Assembly (NCBI RefSeq): GCF_013394655.1
Contig: NZ_CP053351.1
Coordinates: forward strand, 1,240,001-1,304,000
DNA length: 64,000 nucleotides
Reading direction: 5' to 3'
DNA from: Winogradskyella schleiferi
GTDB lineage: Bacteria > Bacteroidota > Bacteroidia > Flavobacteriales > Flavobacteriaceae
Each line of letters starts with the position of its first letter. The stretch's first letter is position 1. Below, piece after piece: positions 54,535 to 64,000 of the stretch. The notes beneath the pieces were generated by a model, which was given only the letters and a program-made list of their open reading frames with translations, was not told the origin of the DNA and did not search any database. Position numbers and translations under genes: made by a program.

Positions 54535-55231
54535 TATTAAACGCCACAGAATGACAAGCGGCAATGGCTGCAGTTTCAGTTCTTAAACGTGTCTCACCCA
54601 AAGTTACAGGAATAAAGTTATTCGCCAATGCCATTTCGATTTCTTTAACGCTAAAGTCGCCTTCGGGTCCTATTAAAATAGTACAATCGGTTGACGATTT
54701 TAATTGCGATTTTAATGATTTTTTATCGGTTTCTTCGCAATGGGCAATGAAAGTTTGACCTTCAATATCTTGATTTATAAAGTCCTTAAAAGCTATTGAC
54801 GCATTTAGTTTTGGTAAATAACATTGCAACGATTGTTTCATGGCAGACTGAATGATTTTCTCAAAACGTTCGGTCTTTACCACTTTACGTTCGCTATGTT
54901 CGCAGATAATAGGTGTGATAGTCTCAATACCGATTTCAGTAGCTTTTTCTAAAAACCACTCGTATCTGTCGTTCATTTTTGTTGGCGCAACCGCTAAGTG
55001 CAAATTGAAATTGCGTTTAGGCTGAAAGCTTTTTGAGGTAATGGAAACGATGCAATTCTTTTGTTCTGCCAATGTGATTTCGGCAGTAAAAAGCCAACCT
55101 TTTCCATTGGTAATTTGTAAAATGTCTCCAGCTTTTTTTCTTAAAACTTTAGCGATGTGTCGGCTTTCATCCTTATCGAAATTAAAACTAGTCGTGGTCT
55201 CAGAAATATTAGGGTTATAGAATAATTGCAT
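54527..55231 (-). CDS. rsmE: 16S rRNA (uracil(1498)-N(3))-methyltransferase
   Basis: Methylates N3 of U1498 in 16S rRNA. The 234 residues contain the N-terminal PUA-like domain (about 1-70) and the SPOUT knot with LIGPEGDFSVKEIEMA and LGETRLRTETAAIAACHSV at the C terminus, the SAM-binding signature of RsmE. It overlaps the parvulin-like gene by one base at its start and DUF4159 by 8 bp at its end, so the three genes are coupled. Confidence 0.94.
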   Translation of the reverse strand: MQLFYNPNISETTTSFNFDKDESRHIAKVLRKKAGDILQITNGKGWLFTAEITLAEQKNCIVSITSKSFQPKRNFNLHLAVAPTKMNDRYEWFLEKATEIGIETITPIICEHSERKVVKTERFEKIIQSAMKQSLQCYLPKLNASIAFKDFINQDIEGQTFIAHCEETDKKSLKSQLKSSTDCTILIGPEGDFSVKEIEMALANNFIPVTLGETRLRTETAAIAACHSVAFNNE

Positions 55232-55854
55232 TACTCAATATTTTCAGAAAATTTTAAAACTGTAATTTCCTCAATAGGAGTTCTATCCTCAGTTTTAATG
55301 ACGAGGTAGTATTTTTGATTTTCTAAATCATCAATCGGAAAAATAGCGTCAATGTCATGGTTTTCAGCAAAAGCAATATCGTCAAATGCTTTAGACATAT
55401 CTCCAGCTTTAATCCAACCTGTATCGCCACCTTTTTTTGCGGTACGATCTATAGAGTTATGCTTAGCTAAGTCCTTGAACCTGTAACCTTGGTTGTATAG
55501 TGAAAGTACTTTTTCACGTTTAGACAGTGCCTGTTCGTCCGAAGCATCGAATACAATAATGCTAAATTTGATGTAATCTACTTGAGCTTTGTCAATTACC
55601 TTGTAAAAGGTTTTCTTAAAATCAGTTCTAATAACTTTTTTTCCACCTTTCGACATGTTGAATAAATCGTTGGCCAATCTGGTTTTATGCTTTTCTCTAT
55701 TGAATGTGAAAAGTTTGCCTTGTTTGGGTTTGTTGGCTTTCAAAAAAAGGGTTGCCTCATCAGGCGTGGAAATAGAATCTAACTGTTGTTCCAAAGCCAT
55801 TTGTGAAAAGCCGAATAATGGTAAAAAAAGTAAAAGTGTAAATAAATGTTTCAT
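55231..55854 (-). CDS. Exported parvulin-like peptidyl-prolyl isomerase
   Basis: Periplasmic or membrane-associated protein of 207 residues with a signal peptide ending near FLPLFGFSQ. The region from about residue 90 (YIKFSIIVFDASDEQ to FKDLAKHNSIDRTAKKGGDTGWI and on to LVIKTEDRTP) matches a parvulin-type rotamase domain, including the GGDxGW motif. It probably helps fold envelope proteins. The short length compared with SurA means only one rotamase domain and no long chaperone module. Confidence 0.83.
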   Translation of the reverse strand: MKHLFTLLLFLPLFGFSQMALEQQLDSISTPDEATLFLKANKPKQGKLFTFNREKHKTRLANDLFNMSKGGKKVIRTDFKKTFYKVIDKAQVDYIKFSIIVFDASDEQALSKREKVLSLYNQGYRFKDLAKHNSIDRTAKKGGDTGWIKAGDMSKAFDDIAFAENHDIDAIFPIDDLENQKYYLVIKTEDRTPIEEITVLKFSENIE

Positions 55855-55975
55855 GTGTAGTTAATTTAGTTTGATTTAGGGTAGTACAAAACAACTAAAT
55901 TTTAATATATAATGGAAGAGAAGGTTTGGAAGGATGTTAACATTTGTTTTAACAATTTAGTCTAAATGTTGTTTT

Positions 55976-56497
55976 CTATAATTTATAGTAGAAATTGAAC
56001 GACCCTTTTTTTACGATTTCACTAAAGACTTTTTCGTTCGTATATTTATTATAAAGTTTTTTGTTTATTCTTAACCTTATTGTATCTGTTTTATTATTTA
56101 TTTCAACATAAGATATAGATTCAGCTTTGGTCTTTTCTAACTCGATAATTTTACCATTTAAAACAATGGTCTCTTGAGTTCCTATCGTCTCATTTAATAC
56201 GAGTGAAATAAATGTTAGTAGTGATATGTAACAAGCTAAAATAGGAATAAGAAAAAATGGAAATGAAATAATTTTGAACCATTTTTTCAGGCTTTTTTTA
56301 TATTCAAAGGCAGCTAAATAACATAAGTGAGAGCCGAGCAACAATACAGGAATCGAATAATATTTTAGCGCAAAACTGAAAGAATTTTCAATTTCTAGTA
56401 TTTCATGTTTTTTGAGATATAAAGCACATAATATACCAGTAATGAATATAAGTGAGAAGATGCCAATTGAAGTAATATTAATATTTCTTTTCTTCAT
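55976..56497 (-). CDS. Hypothetical membrane protein
   Basis: A 173-residue protein with three likely transmembrane helices (about 11-29, 45-63 and 78-103) and a soluble C-terminal domain of about 70 residues with alternating beta strands (TIVLNGKIIELEK, TKADTIRLRINKKL-like pattern). I recognise no family. It is read from the tsaD transcript, 1-2 bp downstream of the tsaD stop codon, so translation may be coupled. No functional link to tsaD is obvious. Confidence 0.72.
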   Translation of the reverse strand: MKKRNINITSIGIFSLIFITGILCALYLKKHEILEIENSFSFALKYYSIPVLLLGSHLCYLAAFEYKKSLKKWFKIISFPFFLIPILACYISLLTFISLVLNETIGTQETIVLNGKIIELEKTKAESISYVEINNKTDTIRLRINKKLYNKYTNEKVFSEIVKKGSFNFYYKL

Positions 56498-56498
56498 A

Positions 56499-57521
56499 TT
56501 ACAACTTCAGCCGAGCCGCAGCCATCACATCAAAATCCGAAAAATCCGCTTCCAAATATTTCAAATACCCAACAATAGCAATCATTGCCGCATTATCTGT
56601 GGTATATTCAAATTTGGGTATATAGCTCGTCCATCCAAATTTTTGTTCGGCATCTTTTAGTGCTTTTCGAATTCCTGAATTTGCAGAAACACCTCCACCA
56701 ATGGCGATATGTTTTATTCCAGTTTGTTTAACGGCCAGTTTTAATTTAGCCATTAAAATACCGATAATGGTATACTGAATGGAAGCACAGATATCGTTTA
56801 GGTTAGCTTCAATAAAATTAGGGTTGGCTTTTACTTCACGCTGCACAAAATAGAGGATATTGGTTTTTAATCCTGAAAAACTAAAATTCAAACCTTCAAC
56901 TTTTGGTTTGGTGAATTGATAGGCTTTCGGATTTCCCAGTTGCGCTCGCTTGTCAATTTCTGGACCAGCCGGATAGCCCAATCCTAGGATTTTACCACTT
57001 TTATCATAAGCTTCACCAACAGCATCGTCAATGGTTTCACCTATGACCTCCATTTCAAAATAATTGCTCACTTTTACGATCTGTGTGTGTCCACCAGAAA
57101 TGGTCAGCGCTAAAAAAGGAAATGGTGGTTTTTTATGGTCTTTTTCGTCAATAAAATGCGCCAAAATATGCGCTTGCATGTGGTTGACGTCAATTAACGG
57201 GATATTCAAACCATAAGCTAATGATTTTGCAAACGAAGTGCCAACTAACAAAGAACCCATTAAACCTGGGCCGCGAGTAAAAGCCACAGCACTTAATTGT
57301 TCTTTTTTAATATTTGCCTTTTCAAAAGCTTGATGCACCACAGGAACAATATTTTGTTGATGTGCTCGTGACGCTAATTCTGGCACAACACCTCCATACT
57401 CTGCATGTATTTTTTGGTCGGCCACAACATTGCTTAAAATCCGGTCGTTACATAGTATGGCAGCACTTGTATCATCGCAAGACGACTCAATTCCGAGGAT
57501 ATAAATATTTTCTTTTTCCAT
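56499..57521 (-). CDS. tsaD: tRNA N6-adenosine threonylcarbamoyltransferase TsaD
   Basis: Final step of the universal t6A modification at position 37 of ANN-decoding tRNAs. The 340 residues have the ASKHA fold: GIESSCDDTSAA at the N terminus, metal ligands His114 and His118 in NHMQAHILAHF, FSFSGLKTNIL, and IAIGGGVSANSGIR. I chose the ATG at 57521 (MEKENIYILGIESSCDD); the longer frame adds six unlikely residues. It is divergent from tamB, as in many Bacteroidetes. Confidence 0.94.
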   Translation of the reverse strand: MEKENIYILGIESSCDDTSAAILCNDRILSNVVADQKIHAEYGGVVPELASRAHQQNIVPVVHQAFEKANIKKEQLSAVAFTRGPGLMGSLLVGTSFAKSLAYGLNIPLIDVNHMQAHILAHFIDEKDHKKPPFPFLALTISGGHTQIVKVSNYFEMEVIGETIDDAVGEAYDKSGKILGLGYPAGPEIDKRAQLGNPKAYQFTKPKVEGLNFSFSGLKTNILYFVQREVKANPNFIEANLNDICASIQYTIIGILMAKLKLAVKQTGIKHIAIGGGVSANSGIRKALKDAEQKFGWTSYIPKFEYTTDNAAMIAIVGYLKYLEADFSDFDVMAAARLKL

Positions 57522-57684
57522 AGTCGATATTCGGTACAATAATTGTTAATTTTACAAGTTAAAGTCCAATGTCTTATTTAACAACGTATTGTTAGGGCAA
57601 AGGTAGTGAAGATTTCAAACAATAAAACTCATAAATTCTATCAAACGGATACTCAAAATAATAGGAAAAATAATAGGCATCATA

Positions 57685-60600
57685 TTGCTCTTGTTTTTCA
57701 TTTTGTTTTTGGTTTTATCCATTCCTGCAGTACAGACCAAGTTAGGCAGATATGTCACAGATAGACTTAACGACGATTTTAAAACCGACATTAATGTTGG
57801 TCGTGTTGGACTTCAACTCAATGGAGATATTGAACTCAAAGATATACTGATTAGAGATTATAAAAAAGATACACTGATTAGTGCGAGTGAGTTAAATAGC
57901 TCAATTATCAGTTTTCAGAATCTTATCAATGGCAAACTTAACTTTGGTGATATTGATCTTCAAAATGTCATTTTTAATTTAAAGACTTACAAAGGCGAAA
58001 CAGATACTAATTTAGACGTATTCGTTGCTAAGTTCGATGATGACAATCCAAGAACGGGACCAAGTGAATTTCTGTTTTCTTCAAGCGATGTTTCTATAGA
58101 CGGTGGAATCTTCAGATTGATAGATGAAAATTTGGAAACCCCAAAAATCTTTGAGTTTTCTGAACTGAATGCAAATACGACCAATTTTTTAATTAATGGT
58201 CCTGAAGTAAGTTGTAGAATCAATAAATTGAGTTTTAGGGATAGCAGAGGTATTGCGGTCAAAAATTTAATGGCAAATTTTGAATACACCTTGGACCACA
58301 TGAATTTTGGAGACCTTAACATTAAAACCGAACTATCGGAATTAAAAGGTAATTTAAGATTTAACTATAAACGTGAAGATTTAAAGTTCTTCAAAGACAA
58401 AGTAAATGTGGTGGCAAGTTTTCGGGATTCTGACATTTCTCTGACAGAACTCAATGCGTTTTTTGATGAATTTGGCACCAACCAACATGCAGCATTCAAT
58501 GCCGATTTATCTGGAACTTTAAATAATCTGGAAGCTAAAAATCTTAATGTGAGTACCTCTAATAATACCAGAATTATTGGAGATATCACGTTTAAAAACT
58601 TGTTTAGCAATGAAGAAGATAGTTTTGCGTTACGTGGAAGATTTCAAAATCTCGCTTCAAATTATAACGATTTAACTGCGCTATTGCCAAGAATACTTGG
58701 GAATTCCATTCCCAGTATAATTTCTAAAGTTGGTAATTTCAAAATAAATGGAACCTCTTATATCACAGCAAAACGTGTTGAAGCTGATATTGAAATCGAT
58801 ACGGATTTAGGGTTTATAAATTCAGATTTGCTATTGACAAACATCGATAATATTGATAATGCCAGTTATGTAGGAAATGTGGTTTTTGATGAATTTAATA
58901 TTGGAGCACTTATCAATGACCCTTTGGTTAAATCCACATCTCTAAATCTCGATGTAGATGGTAAAGGTTTTACCATAGATAACTTAAAGACCAATGTAAA
59001 AGGAGAGGTTTTTGTTTTAGACTACAATAATTATACGTATCGAGATATAACGCTTTCTGGTACGCTTGGGAATAAAATATTCAATGGTATCGTAAAAGCA
59101 GAGGACCTTAATTTGCAACTCGATTTTAATGGGTTAGCAGATTTTTCTGAAGACCTAAAGAAGTTCGATTTTAAAGCTAATGTTGGTTATGCAAATTTGA
59201 GCCAACTGAATTTTGTGACACGAGATAGCATTTCAGAATTTAGGGGTTTGGTAACTATGTCTGCAAAAGGAACAACTTTAGATAATGCTATCGGAGCGAT
59301 TAACATTAAAAATACAACCTATAAAAATCAGGATGAAACTTATAGTTTTCAAGATTTTGATATCGTGTCTTCGTTTGAAAATAACGAACGTACCATTGCT
59401 ATAAACTCCCCAGATATTATTAACGGACAAATTACAGGTCAGTTTAAAACTAAGGATATTTTGGGCTTGGTTGAGAATTCCGTTGGAAGTATTTATACGA
59501 ATTATATACCCAATAAGGTTGATGAAGGTCAGTATATAGATTTCAGATTCAATATTTATTCTAAGATTGCCGCTGTCTTTTTCAAGGAATTAACTTTGGG
59601 AAAGAACACTTTTATTGAAGGACGAATAGAAACGGATGAAAAAGGGTTTGAGCTCACATTCAATTCGCCCGAAATTAAATTTAAGGATTATTTTGCCAAT
59701 AATATCAATGTCAGTATAGACAATAGCAATCCCTTATACAACACCTATATTGAAGTTGACACTTTAAGTGCTGGCATATACAATGCCTCACAATTTAGCC
59801 TTATCAATGTGACCAAACGCGACACATTATTAATTAAATCTCAATTTAAAGGCGGAAAAAACAATGCAGATGATTTTAATTTGAATTTGTTCTACACTAT
59901 TGATGAGTCCAATAAATCCGTAGTTGGCTTTAGAAAATCTGATGTAAAATTTAAAGGATACGATTGGCTTTTAAATGCACAAAAAGACACGCTGAACAAA
60001 ATTCGATTTGATAGAAAATTCAATACGTTCGATATTTTTCCTATTAAAATAACACAAGGCGATGAGGAAATTTTGGTGTCTGGTAAAGTGCAGGATTCTA
60101 CCAACAAGAATTTTAATGTCGATTTTAAAGATGTACAACTCGTTAAAATTACACCACGAATAGATAGTCTGGCATTAAAAGGTATTGTAAATGGAAAGTT
60201 AGATGTGGTTCAAAATAATGGTGTGTATCTGCCGAAATCCAATGTTGAAATAAGTGGTTTGTTTGTCAATGATTACGATTTGGGTAATCTTAAAGCGAAT
60301 ATCGAAGGCAACAATTCCATTACCAATTATAATGTCGATGTGACTTTGATAAATGATAATTTAAAATCATTGGACGCCAAAGGAACGATTGATGTTTCAA
60401 AAAAGAATCCACAAATAGATTTAGATGTTACGTTTGAAGAATTTTTGTTAGACCCATTAAATCCTCTGGGAGAAGGCGTTATAAGTAACATCAGAGGTTT
60501 GGTTTCGGGTTACGCTAATGTCACAGGAAGCTTGAATAAACCAGCTATTTATGGAGAGTTGCTATTAGATAGGGCAGGATTATCCATTCCATATCTCAAT

Positions 60601-62097
60601 GTAGATTATGGTTTCGATTTTGATTCTAAAGTATCGCTAAGAGGTCAGCAATTTATTTTCAATAATGTCGCTATGACGGATTCCAAGTATTTTTCAAATG
60701 GAAATTTAAATGGTTTTATTGCGCACGATAATTTTACGGATTGGAAACTAGGTTTAGAGTTGACAACAGATCGACTTTTAGTCTTGAATACTGAAGAATC
60801 CGAAGACGAATTATATTATGGAACAGGATTCATTTCAGGAAGAGCAGAAATAAAAGGGCCAACTGACCAATTAGTCATTCAAGTAATTGATGGAAGAACA
60901 GAAGCAGGCACTGAGTTTTTTATTCCTCTTAATGATGCAGAAAGCTTTGGTGACAATACTTTTATTCATTTCTTAAGTCCTGAGGAAAAAGCGGCCAGAT
61001 TAAAAGGGGAAATATCGCAAGTAATAGAAGTTAAAGGATTGGTTTTGGATTTTGACTTGAACGTCAACCAAAATGCAGTCATTGAAATAGTCATAGATAA
61101 AGAAGCAGGGAGCACTATAAAAGGACGAGGCGTAGGTGGTTTGAATTTCTTGATCAATACCAACGGAACATTTAATATGTGGGGCGATTTTGTGGTTTAT
61201 GATGGTACCTATAATTTTAAGTATGGTGGTGTGGTTGAGAAGAAATTTAAAGTAGAGCAAGGTGGAAGCATTGTCTGGGAAGGTGATCCTATGGATGCCG
61301 AATTAAACCTAAAAGCAATTTATGCAGCTGATGCCAACCCTTCTGTTTTATTGGATAATCCGATCAACCAAAGTATCGATGTTGAAGTCGAAATTCACTT
61401 AACAGGAAAATTAGAACAACCAGACCCAGAGTTCAACTTTAGATTTCCCAACGTGAGTTCCACGATAAAATCGGAGCTGGATTATAGGCTGTCTTCTAAA
61501 GACGAACGCGACAATCAAGCCTTGATGTTTTTGGCAACTGGTGGGTTTTCCAGTAGTTTGGGAGGTGTTAATTTTACAGGAACAATTTCAGAGCGACTCA
61601 CAGGCATTGTGAATAATCTCTTTGGGACCAATAATGGTAATTTAGATGTTGGTATCGATTTTGAGTTGGGACAAGATACGCCAGAATTGCAAACCAATAA
61701 TAAGGTAGGCGTGACGCTACAAACTAAAATAAGCGATAAAATTTTGGTGAACGGAAAGGTTGGTGTACCATTCGGAAGTGCTAGCCAAACCGTGATAAGT
61801 GGCGATGTGCAAATCGATTTATTATTGAATGAAGATGGCACACTTAGGGCCAAAGTTTTCAATAGAGAGAATAGTATTCGGAATTTTGGAGAAGAAATAG
61901 GCTATACACAAGGCGCTGGTTTATCATATAATGTTGAATTCGATTCATTTAAGGAATTGCTTCAAATTATTTTTACGGGTAAAAATAGAAAAGATATAAA
62001 ATCAAATAAAACGAAAGAAAATAAGAAAAAAGATGATGAAGATTTGATGCCAGAGTATATGACTATGAAGGAAAAAAAGACAGAAAATAAGTCTTAA
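57685..62097 (+). CDS. tamB: Translocation and assembly module TamB-like protein (start uncertain)
   Basis: Large periplasm-spanning protein of about 1,470 residues that works with TamA/BamA or in lipid transport to the outer membrane. It begins with a membrane anchor (FFILFLVLSIPAVQ), runs as many hundreds of residues of beta-helix-like repeats, and ends with the DUF490/TamB domain (about 1,100-1,430; FNMWGDFVVYDGTYNFKYGG, AELNLKAIYAADANPS). The first available start codon is TTG at 57685, inside the hydrophobic segment. The same frame is open from 57610 and reads INSIKRILKIIGKIIG just before, a normal basic N terminus, but lacks any ATG, GTG or TTG. A GTG at 57606 would join that frame only after a one-base shift near the AAAA at 57624-57627. 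Confidence 0.88.
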   Translation: MLLFFILFLVLSIPAVQTKLGRYVTDRLNDDFKTDINVGRVGLQLNGDIELKDILIRDYKKDTLISASELNSSIISFQNLINGKLNFGDIDLQNVIFNLKTYKGETDTNLDVFVAKFDDDNPRTGPSEFLFSSSDVSIDGGIFRLIDENLETPKIFEFSELNANTTNFLINGPEVSCRINKLSFRDSRGIAVKNLMANFEYTLDHMNFGDLNIKTELSELKGNLRFNYKREDLKFFKDKVNVVASFRDSDISLTELNAFFDEFGTNQHAAFNADLSGTLNNLEAKNLNVSTSNNTRIIGDITFKNLFSNEEDSFALRGRFQNLASNYNDLTALLPRILGNSIPSIISKVGNFKINGTSYITAKRVEADIEIDTDLGFINSDLLLTNIDNIDNASYVGNVVFDEFNIGALINDPLVKSTSLNLDVDGKGFTIDNLKTNVKGEVFVLDYNNYTYRDITLSGTLGNKIFNGIVKAEDLNLQLDFNGLADFSEDLKKFDFKANVGYANLSQLNFVTRDSISEFRGLVTMSAKGTTLDNAIGAINIKNTTYKNQDETYSFQDFDIVSSFENNERTIAINSPDIINGQITGQFKTKDILGLVENSVGSIYTNYIPNKVDEGQYIDFRFNIYSKIAAVFFKELTLGKNTFIEGRIETDEKGFELTFNSPEIKFKDYFANNINVSIDNSNPLYNTYIEVDTLSAGIYNASQFSLINVTKRDTLLIKSQFKGGKNNADDFNLNLFYTIDESNKSVVGFRKSDVKFKGYDWLLNAQKDTLNKIRFDRKFNTFDIFPIKITQGDEEILVSGKVQDSTNKNFNVDFKDVQLVKITPRIDSLALKGIVNGKLDVVQNNGVYLPKSNVEISGLFVNDYDLGNLKANIEGNNSITNYNVDVTLINDNLKSLDAKGTIDVSKKNPQIDLDVTFEEFLLDPLNPLGEGVISNIRGLVSGYANVTGSLNKPAIYGELLLDRAGLSIPYLNVDYGFDFDSKVSLRGQQFIFNNVAMTDSKYFSNGNLNGFIAHDNFTDWKLGLELTTDRLLVLNTEESEDELYYGTGFISGRAEIKGPTDQLVIQVIDGRTEAGTEFFIPLNDAESFGDNTFIHFLSPEEKAARLKGEISQVIEVKGLVLDFDLNVNQNAVIEIVIDKEAGSTIKGRGVGGLNFLINTNGTFNMWGDFVVYDGTYNFKYGGVVEKKFKVEQGGSIVWEGDPMDAELNLKAIYAADANPSVLLDNPINQSIDVEVEIHLTGKLEQPDPEFNFRFPNVSSTIKSELDYRLSSKDERDNQALMFLATGGFSSSLGGVNFTGTISERLTGIVNNLFGTNNGNLDVGIDFELGQDTPELQTNNKVGVTLQTKISDKILVNGKVGVPFGSASQTVISGDVQIDLLLNEDGTLRAKVFNRENSIRNFGEEIGYTQGAGLSYNVEFDSFKELLQIIFTGKNRKDIKSNKTKENKKKDDEDLMPEYMTMKEKKTENKS

Positions 62098-62234
62098 GCC
62101 TTTCAAATTCCCCATAGTTATTAAAATACTTATTAACGAAAACGTTTGAATTGGTATTTCGACGGTTTATTTATGATAATAGTCACTTTTTTATATGTAG
62201 AGTTTCTTAATTTTACTGTAAATTAATTTAGAGA

Positions 62235-63221
62235 ATGCTACATACCATTAAAAAAATAGGTGTTTTAACTTCTGGAGGCGACGCGCCAGGAATGAATGCC
62301 GCAATTAGATCTGTAGTTAGAGCTTGCGCTTTTCACGATATCAAATGCTACGGTATTTATAGAGGTTATGAAGGGATGATAGAAGGCGATTTCGTTGAAA
62401 TGGATGCACGAAGCGTAAAAGGTATCATTAATAAAGGTGGAACGATTTTAAAATCTGCACGTTCAAAAGAATTTAGAACCAAGGAAGGTAGAACAAAAGC
62501 TTACGAAGCATTGACAAAAGCAGGAATTGATGCTTTTGTGGTTATCGGTGGAGACGGTAGTTTTACTGGCGCTATGATTTTTAATCAAGAATTTGGATTT
62601 CCAGTAATGGGAATTCCTGGTACTATAGATAATGATATTTTCGGTACTACGTATACTTTAGGATACGATACAGCTTTGAATACAGTGGTGGATGCCATAG
62701 ATAAAATAAGGGATACAGCAAGTTCGCATAACCGATTGTTCTTTATTGAAGTTATGGGACGAGATGTTGGACATATTGCTTTGAATGTTGGTATAGCTGG
62801 TGGCGCTGAAGAAATTTTAATTCCTGAAGAAGATTTAGGATTGGGTAGGCTTGTTGAATCGTTGAGGCGTAGCAAGAAATCTGGAAAAACATCGAGTATC
62901 GTAGTGGTTGCCGAAGGGGATAAAATAGGAAAGAGCGTTTTTGAACTTAAAGATTATGTAGATCAAAATATGGAAGGTTACGATGTGCGGGTTTCTGTAC
63001 TTGGTCACATGCAACGTGGTGGCTCACCTTCTTGTTTCGATCGTGTGTTTGCAAGCAGAATGGGAGTGAAAGCGGTTGAAAGCTTGTTAATAGGAAAGAG
63101 TAACTATATGGTTGGTATGAAAAATGACCTTATGGAGTTAACACCATTTGACCAAGCTGTAAAAGGAAAATCAAAAATTAACATGGAACTTTTAAGAGTT
63201 TCGGATATAATGACAATTTAA
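62235..63221 (+). CDS. pfkA: ATP-dependent 6-phosphofructokinase
   Basis: Phosphorylates fructose-6-phosphate in glycolysis. The 328 residues keep GGDAPGMNAAIRSVVR, the ATP-type GGDGS motif (GGDGSFTGA), the catalytic Asp132 in PGTIDNDI, EVMGRDVGHIAL, and LGHMQRGGSPSCFDR. The glycine in GGDGS (rather than the Asp of PPi-type enzymes) supports ATP as donor. It is followed 32 bp later by gap and probably forms a glycolytic operon with it. Confidence 0.95.
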   Translation: MLHTIKKIGVLTSGGDAPGMNAAIRSVVRACAFHDIKCYGIYRGYEGMIEGDFVEMDARSVKGIINKGGTILKSARSKEFRTKEGRTKAYEALTKAGIDAFVVIGGDGSFTGAMIFNQEFGFPVMGIPGTIDNDIFGTTYTLGYDTALNTVVDAIDKIRDTASSHNRLFFIEVMGRDVGHIALNVGIAGGAEEILIPEEDLGLGRLVESLRRSKKSGKTSSIVVVAEGDKIGKSVFELKDYVDQNMEGYDVRVSVLGHMQRGGSPSCFDRVFASRMGVKAVESLLIGKSNYMVGMKNDLMELTPFDQAVKGKSKINMELLRVSDIMTI

Positions 63222-63238
63222 TAACGAATAAAAATTAA

Positions 63239-64000
<762 letters not shown>

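Overview
The window looks like the chromosome of a member of the Flavobacteriaceae (Bacteroidota). The evidence is the low GC content, a protein with a C-terminal type IX secretion sorting domain, a TonB-dependent receptor with a carboxypeptidase-regulatory-like domain, Bacteroidetes-type promoters (TTG, about 20 bases, TAnnTTTG), and family-typical neighbourhoods such as zapA/6S-like RNA/rny and xerD/aroQ. The genes are mostly chromosomal housekeeping and central metabolism. There is no prophage, CRISPR array or insertion sequence. The genus cannot be fixed from the sequence alone.

Layout. 1-7.4 kb: the end of a cysteine desulfurase gene, then leftward envelope genes (T9SS cargo, TonB receptor, M23 peptidase). 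7.8-10.4 kb: a small coiled-coil gene, zapA, a 6S-like RNA and rny. 10.5-19.8 kb: a papain-like lipoprotein, a pentapeptide-like lipoprotein, xerD, an outer-membrane barrel gene broken by an in-frame stop, aroQ, a second barrel, lpdA, an acidic lipoprotein, a DinB-like protein and msrB. 20.0-32.6 kb: a storage-glucan and trehalose locus (GlgM-like synthase, glgC, otsAB, a GH15 hydrolase, glgE, maltokinase, glgB). 32.8-44.1 kb: a STAS-like protein, clpC, gyrA, a TPR protein, an NlpC/P60 peptidase, a thiolase and a 7TM-HD phosphohydrolase. 44.1-44.5 kb: three tRNA genes (Arg, Pro, Ser). 44.8-50.8 kb: the ligase-associated DNA repair set (exonuclease, ATP-dependent ligase, Lhr-like helicase, PdeM). 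50.8-57.5 kb: leftward RNA-modification and envelope genes (THUMP-like methyltransferase, AI-2E family protein, TrmH family, DUF4159, rsmE, parvulin-like protein, tsaD). 57.6-64 kb: tamB, pfkA and the start of gap.

How the genes work together. GlgC supplies ADP-glucose. The synthase is of the actinobacterial GlgM type and could make maltose-1-phosphate. GlgE polymerises maltose-1-phosphate and GlgB branches the product. Maltokinase is present, but the trehalose synthase that normally feeds it is absent from the operon. OtsAB could make trehalose and the GH15 enzyme could hydrolyse it. The four repair genes match the known Exo-Lig-Lhr-MPE cluster.

The least ordinary features are the treS-less GlgE locus, the interrupted barrel gene, an inverted-repeat element enclosing a 15 x 7-bp tandem array beside trmH, two families of dispersed palindromes (one lying inside the 6S-like RNA), a near-perfect 21-bp palindrome upstream of an acidic lipoprotein, and a tamB gene without a normal start codon.
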